A DNA stretch of 28,189 nucleotides from Alphaproteobacteria bacterium (GCA_022425565.1 JAKMFG010000138.1:1-28189), one strand, 5' to 3'; positions 8,736 to 16,137 are shown, numbered from the stretch's first letter. Program-made: numbers and translations. Notes: generated by a model from the sequence alone, not told the origin.

Positions 8736-9254
8736 CTAGAGCGACACCGTCATCGGTTCATGACCGGTGACCTCGAGGAACCGGCGCAGCCCTTCCGGCG
8801 TCACACCCAGTGTCAGGTCATTCACCAGCGGATGGAAATACAGCATGTCGGCCTCCATCAGGCTGCTGTCCAGTGCGAGCCTGACCCGGTGTTCAGTATC
8901 GTTGATCACCGTGAACGGGCTGACCGCGCCAGGACGCACGCCGAGGAACTCGAACAACCGGTCGGCGCTGCCAAAAGATAGCCTGTCCGCTCCGATCTTG
9001 TCCTGCAATGCCTTCAGGTCGATCTCGCGGTCCTCCTGCGCAACGACCAGAAAATTGCGTTTCTTGCGGTCACGCAGATACAGGTTCTTGACGTGAGTGC
9101 CCACCATGTCACCACGATGGCCCTTGGACTCCTCCACCGTGCGAAGCGGCGGATGCTCATGACGGGTAAAAGTGATGCCGGCATTTTCCAATGTCTCGAC
9201 GAGGGCTTCCGGGGTTGTGGGAAGCGTGTCCTTGAAAGCAGACGAGGCGTCCAT
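8736..9254 (-). CDS. Prolyl-tRNA editing protein, YbaK/PrdX type
   Basis: Free-standing aminoacyl-tRNA deacylase of the INS/YbaK superfamily. Proteins of this subgroup (PrdX, ProXp-ala) hydrolyse Ala-tRNA(Pro), protecting translation from mischarging by prolyl-tRNA synthetase. In 172 residues I see the family N-terminus FTRHEHPPLRTVEES, then HVKNLYLRDRKKRNFLVV with the catalytic-region lysines, SFGSADRLFEFLGVRPGAVSPF, and the C-terminal PLVNDLTLGV. ATG 9254 has GGAG 8 bases upstream and gives the normal family length; the open frame runs 82 codons further upstream without conservation. It is divergent from the oxidoreductase gene at 9445. Confident about the family, less about Ala versus another amino acid. 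Confidence 0.88.
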   Translation of the reverse strand: MDASSAFKDTLPTTPEALVETLENAGITFTRHEHPPLRTVEESKGHRGDMVGTHVKNLYLRDRKKRNFLVVAQEDREIDLKALQDKIGADRLSFGSADRLFEFLGVRPGAVSPFTVINDTEHRVRLALDSSLMEADMLYFHPLVNDLTLGVTPEGLRRFLEVTGHEPMTVSL

Positions 9255-9289
9255 GTTTCGGGCTCCGCAGTAGATGGGTTGCCCGCTGA

Positions 9290-9317
9290 CAGATAGATTT
9301 ATGGCGCCATTTGTCAA
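9290..9317 (-). promoter_or_regulatory. Candidate promoter of the prolyl-tRNA editing gene with palindromic spacer
   Basis: On the minus strand a perfect TTGACA (9317-9312), a 16-base spacer and TATCTG (9295-9290), giving a start site near 9283 and a leader of about 30 bases that contains the GGAG ribosome site. The spacer holds a perfect 10-bp palindrome, ATGGCGCCAT (9301-9310), a plausible operator. Confidence 0.5.
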
Positions 9318-9369
9318 GCCGTCCTGCCGGCCAGGCCTGACACAGACCTTGTGTAACAGAATGCAACGA

Positions 9370-9398
9370 TTGACCCGGCCGGCGACCCGGCCTACGAC
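9370..9398 (+). promoter_or_regulatory. Candidate promoter of the oxidoreductase/aminotransferase pair with inverted repeat
   Basis: TTGACC (9370-9375), a 17-base spacer and TACGAC (9393-9398). The spacer contains a perfect inverted repeat GGCCGG-CGAC-CCGGCC (9377-9392), filling nearly all of it. The -10 is weak. The distance to the ATG at 9445 leaves a leader of about 40 bases. Confidence 0.35.
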
Positions 9399-9444
9399 CG
9401 CCGAGGACGCTAGTTTGAACATCCGGCCAAAGAAACAGGTGGCG

Positions 9445-10446
9445 ATGACACGCATAGGATTGATCGGCTGCGGCATGTGGGGCCGCAATCTGGCCCGCAA
9501 CCTTGCCTCGCTTGGCGTACTGGCCAGTGTCGCCGACCAGCACCTTGCCCGTGCCGAAGATTTTGCCGGCGAATTCGGCGCCAGCCATGCGCCTGTCGAC
9601 GAATTGCTTTCCAGCCATGATTTGGATGGTGTGGTGATCGCGAGTGTGGCGCCAACGCATGCCGGCCTTGCCTGCCGCGCACTGGAATGCGGGCTCCATG
9701 CCTATGTCGAGAAGCCCTTTGCCCTGACACTCGCTGAAGCCGAACGCATGTCAGCCGCCGCAACAGAAGCCGGCAGGCAGCTGATGGTCGGCCACCTGAT
9801 CCGTTATCACGACGCGTTTCGCGAGCTCCAGTCGCAGGTCGAAGCTGGTGTCATCGGCGAGGTGCGCCACGTCTCGGCAAACCGGCTGGCGATGGGCCGT
9901 ATCCGCGCCACCGAGTCGGTGATCCACGATCTGTGCCCGCATGATGTCTCGCTGGTCCTGGCGATCATGGGCGATGAGCCTGAGAAGGTGGGCTGTTCCG
10001 GCGCCAGCCATGTGACGCCAGGCAATGTGGACACGCTGTCGAGCTTTCTGGCGTTTGCCGGTGGGCGCAGCGCCGCGATGACCACAAGCTGGATGTCACC
10101 CTATAAGGAGCACCGGCTGACCGTCAGCGGGAGCGAGGGCGCGATTGTCTTCGACGACACCCGCCCCTGGGCAGAAAAGCTGACATTGTATCGCGACAGC
10201 ATTACGCCGGACGGCGACAATTTCGCCGTTGAGCGCGCCAATCCCGTATATCTCCCGGTCGCCGAGGCCGAGCCGCTGAAACAGGAAATGCAGGCTTTTG
10301 TCACCAGCTGCGAGACAAACGAGCCGGCCCTGACCGGCCTGGATGACGCAATGGCCGTCCAGCGTGTGCTCGAGGCCATGACCAAGAATTTCACCGAATT
10401 TGGGACAGCTGGCGACGACCGGCACGCCATCAAGGAAAGAGCCTGA
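9445..10446 (+). CDS. Gfo/Idh/MocA oxidoreductase, GnnA-like
   Basis: NAD(P)-dependent sugar dehydrogenase, 333 residues. The N-terminal Rossmann motif is GLIGCGMWGRNLARN, the family lysine is in VEKPFALT, and the C-terminal domain has VGHLIRYHDAF, an RLAMGRIR segment and the histidines of HDLCPHDVSL. The PHD motif plus SWMSPYKE...LTVSGSEGAIVFDD resembles UDP-GlcNAc 3-dehydrogenase (GnnA), which oxidises C3 of UDP-GlcNAc so that GnnB can aminate it. ATG 9445 was chosen over upstream extensions because the protein then begins at the Rossmann fold; AGGTGG precedes it. The aminotransferase starts two bases after the stop. Alternatives are other nucleotide-sugar dehydrogenases for O-antigen sugars; the substrate is inferred from motif style and pairing. 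Confidence 0.72.
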   Translation: MTRIGLIGCGMWGRNLARNLASLGVLASVADQHLARAEDFAGEFGASHAPVDELLSSHDLDGVVIASVAPTHAGLACRALECGLHAYVEKPFALTLAEAERMSAAATEAGRQLMVGHLIRYHDAFRELQSQVEAGVIGEVRHVSANRLAMGRIRATESVIHDLCPHDVSLVLAIMGDEPEKVGCSGASHVTPGNVDTLSSFLAFAGGRSAAMTTSWMSPYKEHRLTVSGSEGAIVFDDTRPWAEKLTLYRDSITPDGDNFAVERANPVYLPVAEAEPLKQEMQAFVTSCETNEPALTGLDDAMAVQRVLEAMTKNFTEFGTAGDDRHAIKERA

Positions 10447-10448
10447 CC

Positions 10449-11570
10449 ATGATCCCCTTTATCGATCTCGCGGCACAGCAAGCCCGCATCCGCGACAAGA
10501 TTGAAGCCGGCTTCGGCACGGTTCTAGATCATGGCGCCTATATCATGGGCCCGGAAGTGGGCGCCATCGAAGCGCGGCTTGCCGAAGCTGCCGGCACCAA
10601 ACACTGCATCAGCTGCTCGTCCGGAACGGACGCACTGATCCTCGCACTGCTGGCAAAGGGTCTGCGGCCGGGCCAGGGTGTGATTGTTCCTTCCTTCACC
10701 TTTGCCGCCAGCGCCGAGGTGATGCCGGTGCTTGGCGCCATTCCGGTGTTTGCCGAGGTCGACCCCATCACTTTCAATCTCGACCCGGCCGGGCTTCCTG
10801 CCGCCATGACCGCGGCGAAAGATGCCGGAATCCAGGTCGTTGGCATCATTGGCGTCGGGCTGTTCGGCCAGCCAGCGGATTACCCCGCGATCAGCAGCTT
10901 TGCCGAGAGCGAAGGCCTGTGGGTGATGGATGACGCAGCGCAGAGCTTCGGCGCCAGCCATAGCGGCATTCCCGTCGGCCAGCTTGCCGAGATCACCTGC
11001 ACAAGCTTCTTTCCGGCAAAACCACTCGGCTGCTATGGCGACGGCGGCGCGGTGTTCACCGATGATGACGGACAGGCCGAAATCATGCGGTCCTGCCGCA
11101 TCCACGGCATGGGCAGGACGCGCTACGAGAACATCCGCATCGGCATGACGGCACGGCTAGACACGATGCAGGCGGCGGTGCTTGACGCAAAGATGGATAT
11201 TTTTGATGACGAGCTGGTTCAGCGCCAGCAGGTGGCCGACCTCTATGCCACGCTTCTTGACGGCATTGTCGAAACCCCACGCCTTGGCGCCGGTGCGACC
11301 TCGAGCTGGGCCCAATATACGGTAAAGCTCCCCGCCGGTACGGACCGTGACGCGGTGATGGCCATGCTTCGCGACAAGGGTGTTCCAAGCGCGATCTATT
11401 ATCCGGTGCCGATGCACCGGCAGCCGCCCTACAGGGCGTTTCCGGCAAGCGGTTGCGGCCTAGAGGTGACACGCGACTTGTGCGAGCGCGTGCTGGCACT
11501 GCCGATGCACCCCTATCTGGTGCCGGCGCAGCAGCAGCAGATTGCTGAGGCGATGCAGGCCGCGCTCTAG
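10449..11570 (+). CDS. DegT/DnrJ/EryC1/StrS aminotransferase, WbpE/GnnB-like
   Basis: PLP-dependent sugar aminotransferase of 373 residues. Features in order: IPFIDLAAQQARI at the N-terminus, CSSGTDALILAL (phosphate cup), PSFTFAASAE, the PLP-stacking VMDDAAQSFGA, the catalytic lysine in CTSFFPAKPLGCYGDGG, and the C-terminal SAIYYPVPMHRQPPY and LPMHPYL. This pattern is very close to WbpE/WlbC, which form 3-amino-2-acetamido sugars, and the same family contains GnnB. With the preceding 3-dehydrogenase-like gene, two bases upstream, it forms a two-step C3 oxidation and amination module on a UDP-sugar. The product may feed lipid A (2,3-diaminoglucose) or O-antigen. No acetyltransferase (WbpD) or UDP-GlcNAc 6-dehydrogenase (WbpA) is adjacent, which slightly favours the Gnn reading. 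Confidence 0.82.
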   Translation: MIPFIDLAAQQARIRDKIEAGFGTVLDHGAYIMGPEVGAIEARLAEAAGTKHCISCSSGTDALILALLAKGLRPGQGVIVPSFTFAASAEVMPVLGAIPVFAEVDPITFNLDPAGLPAAMTAAKDAGIQVVGIIGVGLFGQPADYPAISSFAESEGLWVMDDAAQSFGASHSGIPVGQLAEITCTSFFPAKPLGCYGDGGAVFTDDDGQAEIMRSCRIHGMGRTRYENIRIGMTARLDTMQAAVLDAKMDIFDDELVQRQQVADLYATLLDGIVETPRLGAGATSSWAQYTVKLPAGTDRDAVMAMLRDKGVPSAIYYPVPMHRQPPYRAFPASGCGLEVTRDLCERVLALPMHPYLVPAQQQQIAEAMQAAL

Positions 11571-11610
11571 GCCGCCCTGCCTGAAATCTCCCGAAGGCCG
11601 CATTCACCAC

Positions 11611-11639
11611 TTGCAAGGTGTGGCACGTTGTTTTATACC
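11611..11639 (+). promoter_or_regulatory. Promoter of tRNA-Gly
   Basis: TTGCAA (11611-11616), a 17-base spacer and TATACC (11634-11639), 43 bases upstream of the mature tRNA 5' end. Spacing is ideal and the -10 begins TATA, so this is a good sigma70-type candidate in the gap after the aminotransferase stop. Confidence 0.55.
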
Positions 11640-11682
11640 GTCGCCACGCGAGACGCGCCGGCATTATGTCAGCAACGCGACC

Positions 11683-11757
11683 GCGGGTGTAGCTCAGGGG
11701 TAGAGCACAACCTTGCCAAGGTTGGGGTCGAGGGTTCGAATCCCTTCACCCGCTCCA
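11683..11757 (+). tRNA. tRNA-Gly (anticodon GCC), CCA encoded
   Basis: A full cloverleaf can be drawn: acceptor stem GCGGGTG paired with CACCCGC, D-stem GCTC/GAGC, anticodon stem CAACC/GGTTG with loop TTGCCAA (anticodon GCC), variable loop GGGTC, T-stem GAGGG/CCCTT with loop TTCGAAT, discriminator T and an encoded CCA. It reads GGC and GGT glycine codons. It stands alone between the DegT-type aminotransferase and aconitase X genes with its own promoter. No sign of an integrated element at its 3' end. Confidence 0.98.
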
Positions 11758-11775
11758 GTCTCTTCGGACAGAGAC
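11758..11775 (+). other. Hairpin directly after the tRNA 3' end
   Basis: Perfect 6-bp stem GTCTCT / AGAGAC with loop TCGGAC, starting on the first base after CCA. It may pause transcription or guide 3' trimming. There is no T-run after it, so it is not a canonical intrinsic terminator. The following 180 bases up to the next gene hold nothing else clear except a possible -10 (TATAGA, 11881-11886). Confidence 0.45.
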
Positions 11776-11955
11776 CAGCGGAACATTCATCCAAACGAAC
11801 GCGATGCGGGAACAGCCGAAACGGCTCGCCATAACCCGTCCTGGCGCGATTTCACATGGCTTGATCCCATTCAGGCTCCCTATAGAGGCGCGATGTGGCT
11901 AGAGTGAAACCGCAAGCACCAGCGCAGTGTCAGACTGGGTAGAAGTGAGGGGCAT

Positions 11956-13698
11956 ATGGTCAATCCGGCAGATAGCCTTGCCGCGGATCGAGGTGTCGGC
12001 GGCGCAGCTTCCGGCACCGGCATGCGTCTGACGAGCGGAGCGGCATCAGGCGACCTCATCTTCCTTGAGGACGGCCTCAGCTTCTGGGGCGGGGTCGATC
12101 CGGACAGTGGCACCATCATCGACACCCATCACCCCGCCTGCGGACAGTCCGTCACCGGCAAGGTGGTCGCCATGCCGACATCGCGCGGCTCATGCAGCGG
12201 AAGCGGCGTGCTTCTGGAGCTGGCGCTGAACGGGCTGGCACCTGCCGCGCTGATTTTTGGCGAGGCCGAGGAAATCCTGACGCTTGGCGCACTGGTCGCG
12301 GGCCAGGTATTCGGCCAGCCGGTCCCGGTGCTGCGCCTGCCACCCGATCTGTTCGGGAATCTGTCCACCGCCACGCATGCCGTGATCGATGACGGCGGGC
12401 TCTCCATCGACGGGACCGCCACGCGGCTCGAAGATGCCGACCTGTCCGCAATGGAGCTGACCGCCCGTGATCAATCCATGCTGGACGGGGTGGACGGGCC
12501 GGTGACGGCGATGGCCATGGATATCATATGCAGGCTGGCGGTCATGCAGGGGGCCGGGCGGCTGGTCGATGTGACGCGCGGCCATATCGACGGCTGCATC
12601 CTTGCCCATGACGCCAATCTCAGATTTGCCGAAACCATGGCGGCGAAGGGGGCGAGGGTGCGAATCCCCACCACCATCAACGCCATTTCGGTCGATCGCC
12701 GCAACTGGCGGCAACAGGGTGTTGATGATGCGTTCGGCGCGCGCGCCAGCAGGCTTGCAGACAGCTATACCGGTATGGGCGCGGCACCGAGCTTTACCTG
12801 CGCTCCATATCTTCTGGATGCGCCACCGGCTGCCGGTGAATGCATCGGCTGGTCGGAATCCAACGCGGTGATCTATGCCAACAGCGTTCTCGGCGCACGC
12901 ACGCTGAAAATTCCGGATTACCTGGACCTGTTCGTCGCCATGACCGGCCGCGCGCCCTATTGCGGCACCTATGCGGACAGCGGCAGGCGGGCCCGGCGGA
13001 TTGTCGAGCTCACGGCAATTCCAGAGGGTGTCGATGACGGGTTCTGGCCTCTTCTCGGCTGGGTTCTCGGCAAGCTCTCGCCGGACCGGATCCCGCTTCT
13101 GCACGGGCTGGAAAATATGCGGGTCGATGAGGATGCCATGAAAGCGATTTGTGCCGCCTTTGGTAGCATGTCGGGGGCGCCAATGCTCCACATCACCGGC
13201 CATACGCCCGAAGCCGAACACCCTCCAGCGCCCGATGCGGATACCCTTCCGATCACCCAAAAGATGCTCACAGACGCCTGGCAGCAGCTCAATTCTGGCG
13301 GCGCAGACATTGATCTTGTCGCCATCGGCAGTCCGCATCTGTCACTCGCCGAATTGCACCTCATGGACGCCGCGTTTGACGGCCGGCACTGCCACGCAGA
13401 TGTAAAGCTTATCGTCACTATCGGACGCGATGTGCTGGATATCGCGCGGCAGGACGGCGTGGCGGCAAGGCTGGAGGCATCCGGGGTTACGCTCTATTCC
13501 GATCTGTGCTGGTGTTCGATCACACAGCCCCTGTTCCCGCCGGATACGAAAGTGCTGATGACCAATTCGGGCAAATATGCCCATTATGCCACCGGCCTGT
13601 CAGGATGCCGGGTGCGGCTTGGCGGGATTGCCGCCTGTGTCGAGGCTGCTGTCAGCGCCGCCGCTGATACGGCGCTTCCGCGATGGCTTGGTCACTGA
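11956..13698 (+). CDS. Aconitase X, single-chain AcnX (DUF126-DUF521 fusion)
   Basis: Member of the aconitase superfamily class AcnX, in which the swivelling small domain (DUF126) and the large catalytic domain (DUF521) are joined in one 580-residue chain. The small domain covers about residues 20-150 (GSCSGSGVLLELALNG is its core). The large domain shows TARDQSML, CAPYLL, GWSESNAVIYANSVLGART, GSPHLSLAE and VLMTNSGKYAHY. Several cysteines (in CAPY, DLCWC and AACVEA) could bind the iron-sulfur cluster. Characterised bacterial single-chain AcnX enzymes dehydrate cis-3-hydroxy-L-proline; two-subunit archaeal forms dehydrate mevalonate 5-phosphate. No hydroxyproline genes flank it, so the substrate is open. 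ATG 11956 follows GAGGGG. It is convergent with the ureohydrolase gene 39 bases away. Confidence 0.85.
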   Translation: MVNPADSLAADRGVGGAASGTGMRLTSGAASGDLIFLEDGLSFWGGVDPDSGTIIDTHHPACGQSVTGKVVAMPTSRGSCSGSGVLLELALNGLAPAALIFGEAEEILTLGALVAGQVFGQPVPVLRLPPDLFGNLSTATHAVIDDGGLSIDGTATRLEDADLSAMELTARDQSMLDGVDGPVTAMAMDIICRLAVMQGAGRLVDVTRGHIDGCILAHDANLRFAETMAAKGARVRIPTTINAISVDRRNWRQQGVDDAFGARASRLADSYTGMGAAPSFTCAPYLLDAPPAAGECIGWSESNAVIYANSVLGARTLKIPDYLDLFVAMTGRAPYCGTYADSGRRARRIVELTAIPEGVDDGFWPLLGWVLGKLSPDRIPLLHGLENMRVDEDAMKAICAAFGSMSGAPMLHITGHTPEAEHPPAPDADTLPITQKMLTDAWQQLNSGGADIDLVAIGSPHLSLAELHLMDAAFDGRHCHADVKLIVTIGRDVLDIARQDGVAARLEASGVTLYSDLCWCSITQPLFPPDTKVLMTNSGKYAHYATGLSGCRVRLGGIAACVEAAVSAAADTALPRWLGH

Positions 13699-13737
13699 GT
13701 GTGACGATCAACCGGCGGCAACCGCAGCCTCCGACCC

Positions 13738-14718
13738 TCAGCCCTCAGCCGTATTTTCCGCGATCATCGAAATCATCTCGAACATGACCGCCGCGCCCAC
13801 CATCGCGGTGATGTTGTTCGGGCTGTCCTTGGTCGGCATCATGCAGACCACATCACCACCGATGATGTTCAGCCCCCTTGCCGCGTGAAGAAGCTCGACG
13901 GCTTCATCCATCGAGAACCCGGTCACGCCGGGCTCGATATTAGAGACGGCCGGCGCCACCGACGGGTCGAGGCAATCCAGATCAAAGGTGATGTAGACGG
14001 GCCGGCCGGCGAGAACCTCGCGTGCCTGCGCGATGACGTCGGCAGCACCGCGCCTGCGGTAGTCGGCCATGGTTACGACATTATATCCGTAGTCATATGA
14101 TGGCTGCAGCCAGTCCAGTGTGCGTGGATGGCCACGAAGGCCAATCTGCATCGACCCGGCCGGATCAATCATACCCTGATCAGCGGTGTAGGCGCCCCAG
14201 TGCGCGGCGCTCTTCTCGGCGCCAAGGAAATGATCGACGGTGGTGAAGACATCGGTATGCGCATCAAGATGCAGAAAGCAGATCTTCTCGCCGCCGGCCA
14301 GCTTGCCGCGGCCAAGGCCCTGAATGATGCCGCCAGTAATGGAATGGTCGCCGCCGATCGACACCGGCCGCGCGCTGCTGGTGTCGATGTCCTTATAGAA
14401 TTCCGTGATCCTCTGAATACAGTCTTCATTGTCGTTGGCCCGCGGGAACGGCACATCACCGACATCGACAATTTTTGCAGCTTCCCAAGGGTCCAGCTGA
14501 AATCCCCCATGCGCACGGCGTTGAAGCGCGGAGACATTGCGCACGGCGCGGGGGCCCAGATGCTGGTCGCGCTCGGTGGTGCCGTTGCCGGTCGAATGGG
14601 GCACCCCGACAAGGGCGATATCCGCCCCGTCCGGCCCCTCGTGCGGGGCGCGGAACAGGGTTGGCACCCCCCACCAGTAAAGGTTTTCCATCATGCTGCG
14701 ATCGTGCTTGTCACCCAT
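13738..14718 (-). CDS. Ureohydrolase (agmatinase/arginase) family protein, atypical active site
   Basis: Arginase-fold binuclear manganese hydrolase of 326 residues. All six metal ligands of the family are present: GGDHS (about 125), the DAHTD block (about 160) and DLDCLDP (about 245). The position of the glutamate that binds the guanidinium group in arginase and agmatinase (DxxE near the C-terminus) is Cys292 here, in GGDVVCMMP. The loop after the last metal motif reads APAVSNIEPG instead of the usual APGTGTPE. It therefore probably hydrolyses a C-N bond but the substrate may not be agmatine. ATG 14718 is chosen over the upstream ATG/TTG at 14733-14736 because GGAGG lies 8 bases before it. 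Annotation pipelines would likely call it agmatinase (speB); I would not transfer that. Confidence 0.8.
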   Translation of the reverse strand: MGDKHDRSMMENLYWWGVPTLFRAPHEGPDGADIALVGVPHSTGNGTTERDQHLGPRAVRNVSALQRRAHGGFQLDPWEAAKIVDVGDVPFPRANDNEDCIQRITEFYKDIDTSSARPVSIGGDHSITGGIIQGLGRGKLAGGEKICFLHLDAHTDVFTTVDHFLGAEKSAAHWGAYTADQGMIDPAGSMQIGLRGHPRTLDWLQPSYDYGYNVVTMADYRRRGAADVIAQAREVLAGRPVYITFDLDCLDPSVAPAVSNIEPGVTGFSMDEAVELLHAARGLNIIGGDVVCMMPTKDSPNNITAMVGAAVMFEMISMIAENTAEG

Positions 14719-14748
14719 TGTCCTGCCCTCCATCAATCGACGGGGTGG

Positions 14749-14778
14749 AGTCTAGGGTGAATGCGGGCGCGCTGGCAA
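14749..14778 (-). promoter_or_regulatory. Candidate promoter of the ureohydrolase gene overlapping a GANTC site
   Basis: On the minus strand TTGCCA (14778-14773), an 18-base spacer and TAGACT (14754-14749), start site near 14742 and a leader of about 24 bases containing the GGAGG. A GANTC site (14748-14752, GACTC on the minus strand) overlaps the -10. Confidence 0.42.
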
Positions 14779-14829
14779 ATGCTGTGCAGTGGCCGGACAT
14801 ATTTTATCGACCCGGCATGAGGCGCAGAC

Positions 14830-16137
14830 TTAATCGCGGCCAATCGAGTGATAGGACAGGCCCGCCTCGCGCATATCCTCGGGGCGGTAGATATTGCGAA
14901 GATCGACGAGAACCTTGCCACGCATGGAATCGAGGTAATGCGCCGGGGTCAGGGCCCGGAATTCGTTCCATTCCGTGACCACCACTGCCACATCCGCGTC
15001 TTCGAGACAGGTTGCGGCGCTATCGGTGAAAATGGTGGCGTCGGGCAGCATGGTGCGCGCCTCTTCCATCGCCTTCGGGTCATAGGCCCGCACGATAGCA
15101 CCGGCCTCAACCAGGGCTGGCAAAATATCCAGTGACGGGCTGTCACGCATGTCGTCCGTTTCCGGCTTGAAGGACAGGCCAAGCACCGCAACAGCCTTGC
15201 CGGCAATGTCACCACCAGCGGATGCGATGATGCGATCAGCCATCGACCGCTTGCGCGAATCATTGTAGGTCACCACCTCGCTGACGATGCCGATATCGGC
15301 ATCATGGTCTTCGGCGGTCCTGACCAGCGCAAGTGTATCCTTCGGGAAACAGGACCCGCCATAGCCGGGCCCGGGGTGCAGGAACTTTTTGCCTATGCGC
15401 TGATCAAGGCCCATGCCCCTTGCGACACCATGAACATCGGCGCCGACCTTTTCGCACAGATCCGCCATCTGGTTGATGTAGGAGATCTTCACCGCAAGAA
15501 AGGCGTTGCTCGCATATTTGATCAACTCAGACGTTTCGAGGCTGGTCACCAGGATCGGAGTCTCAATGAGATAAAGCGGCCGGTAAAGGGCGCGAAGCAC
15601 ATCCTGTGCACGCTCGGTCTCGGCCCCGACCACTACGCGGTCCGGTCGCATGAAATCGCCGATGGCGGCACCTTCGCGAAGAAACTCAGGATTGGATGCC
15701 ACATCGAAATCGGCGTCAGGGCTGGCATTCCTGATAACAGATTCAACTTCGCGGCCCGTTCCCACCGGCACGGTGGATTTCGTGACAACCACGGTATAGC
15801 CGGACATGTAGCCGGCAAGCTCTCGCGCAGCGTCAAACACATAGGTCAGGTCGGCATGCCCGTCCCCACGCCGGGTGGGTGTTCCCACCGCAATAAACAC
15901 GGCATCTGCATCTGCAACTGCCGGCCCAAGCTCAGTTGTAAAATGCAGTCGGCCGGCCGCGACGTTGCGTGCCACAAGGTCCTCAAGACCCGGCTCATAG
16001 ATCGGCATCACACCCGATCTGATACTGTCGATCTTGCCTGCATCCTTATCAATACAGGTAACATCAAAACCGAATTCGGAAAAACAGGCACCGGACACAA
16101 GACCAACATAACCGGTTCCAATGACTGCCAGCTTCAC
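14830..16137 (-). CDS. ugd: UDP-glucose 6-dehydrogenase
   Basis: Oxidises UDP-glucose twice to UDP-glucuronate, a precursor for surface polysaccharides and lipid modification. The 435-residue product begins with the Rossmann motif AVIGTGYVGLVSGACFSE, has MPIYEPGLEDLV, the catalytic cysteine in GYGGSCFPKDTLAL and a C-terminal UDP-binding domain with GLSFKPETDDMRDSPS. I place the start at GTG 16137: AGGAG lies about 7 bases upstream and the protein then begins directly at the Rossmann strand with the usual family length. A longer frame opens at 16230 with no conserved extension. It lies about 100 bases after gmhA on the same strand, and galU on the other side of gmhA makes its substrate. Confidence 0.95.
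   Translation of the reverse strand: MKLAVIGTGYVGLVSGACFSEFGFDVTCIDKDAGKIDSIRSGVMPIYEPGLEDLVARNVAAGRLHFTTELGPAVADADAVFIAVGTPTRRGDGHADLTYVFDAARELAGYMSGYTVVVTKSTVPVGTGREVESVIRNASPDADFDVASNPEFLREGAAIGDFMRPDRVVVGAETERAQDVLRALYRPLYLIETPILVTSLETSELIKYASNAFLAVKISYINQMADLCEKVGADVHGVARGMGLDQRIGKKFLHPGPGYGGSCFPKDTLALVRTAEDHDADIGIVSEVVTYNDSRKRSMADRIIASAGGDIAGKAVAVLGLSFKPETDDMRDSPSLDILPALVEAGAIVRAYDPKAMEEARTMLPDATIFTDSAATCLEDADVAVVVTEWNEFRALTPAHYLDSMRGKVLVDLRNIYRPEDMREAGLSYHSIGRD

Noticed and set aside
11628..11834. 68-codon open frame running through the tRNA-Gly gene
   Set aside because: It reads through the complete tRNA cloverleaf; a protein there is not credible.
11571..11955. tRNA-Gly locus considered as an attachment site of an integrated element
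   Set aside because: No integrase, no duplicated tRNA 3' segment and no compositional shift on either side.
12190..13338. 382-codon minus-strand frame opposite aconitase X
   Set aside because: Antisense shadow of the AcnX large domain; no motif and no ribosome site.
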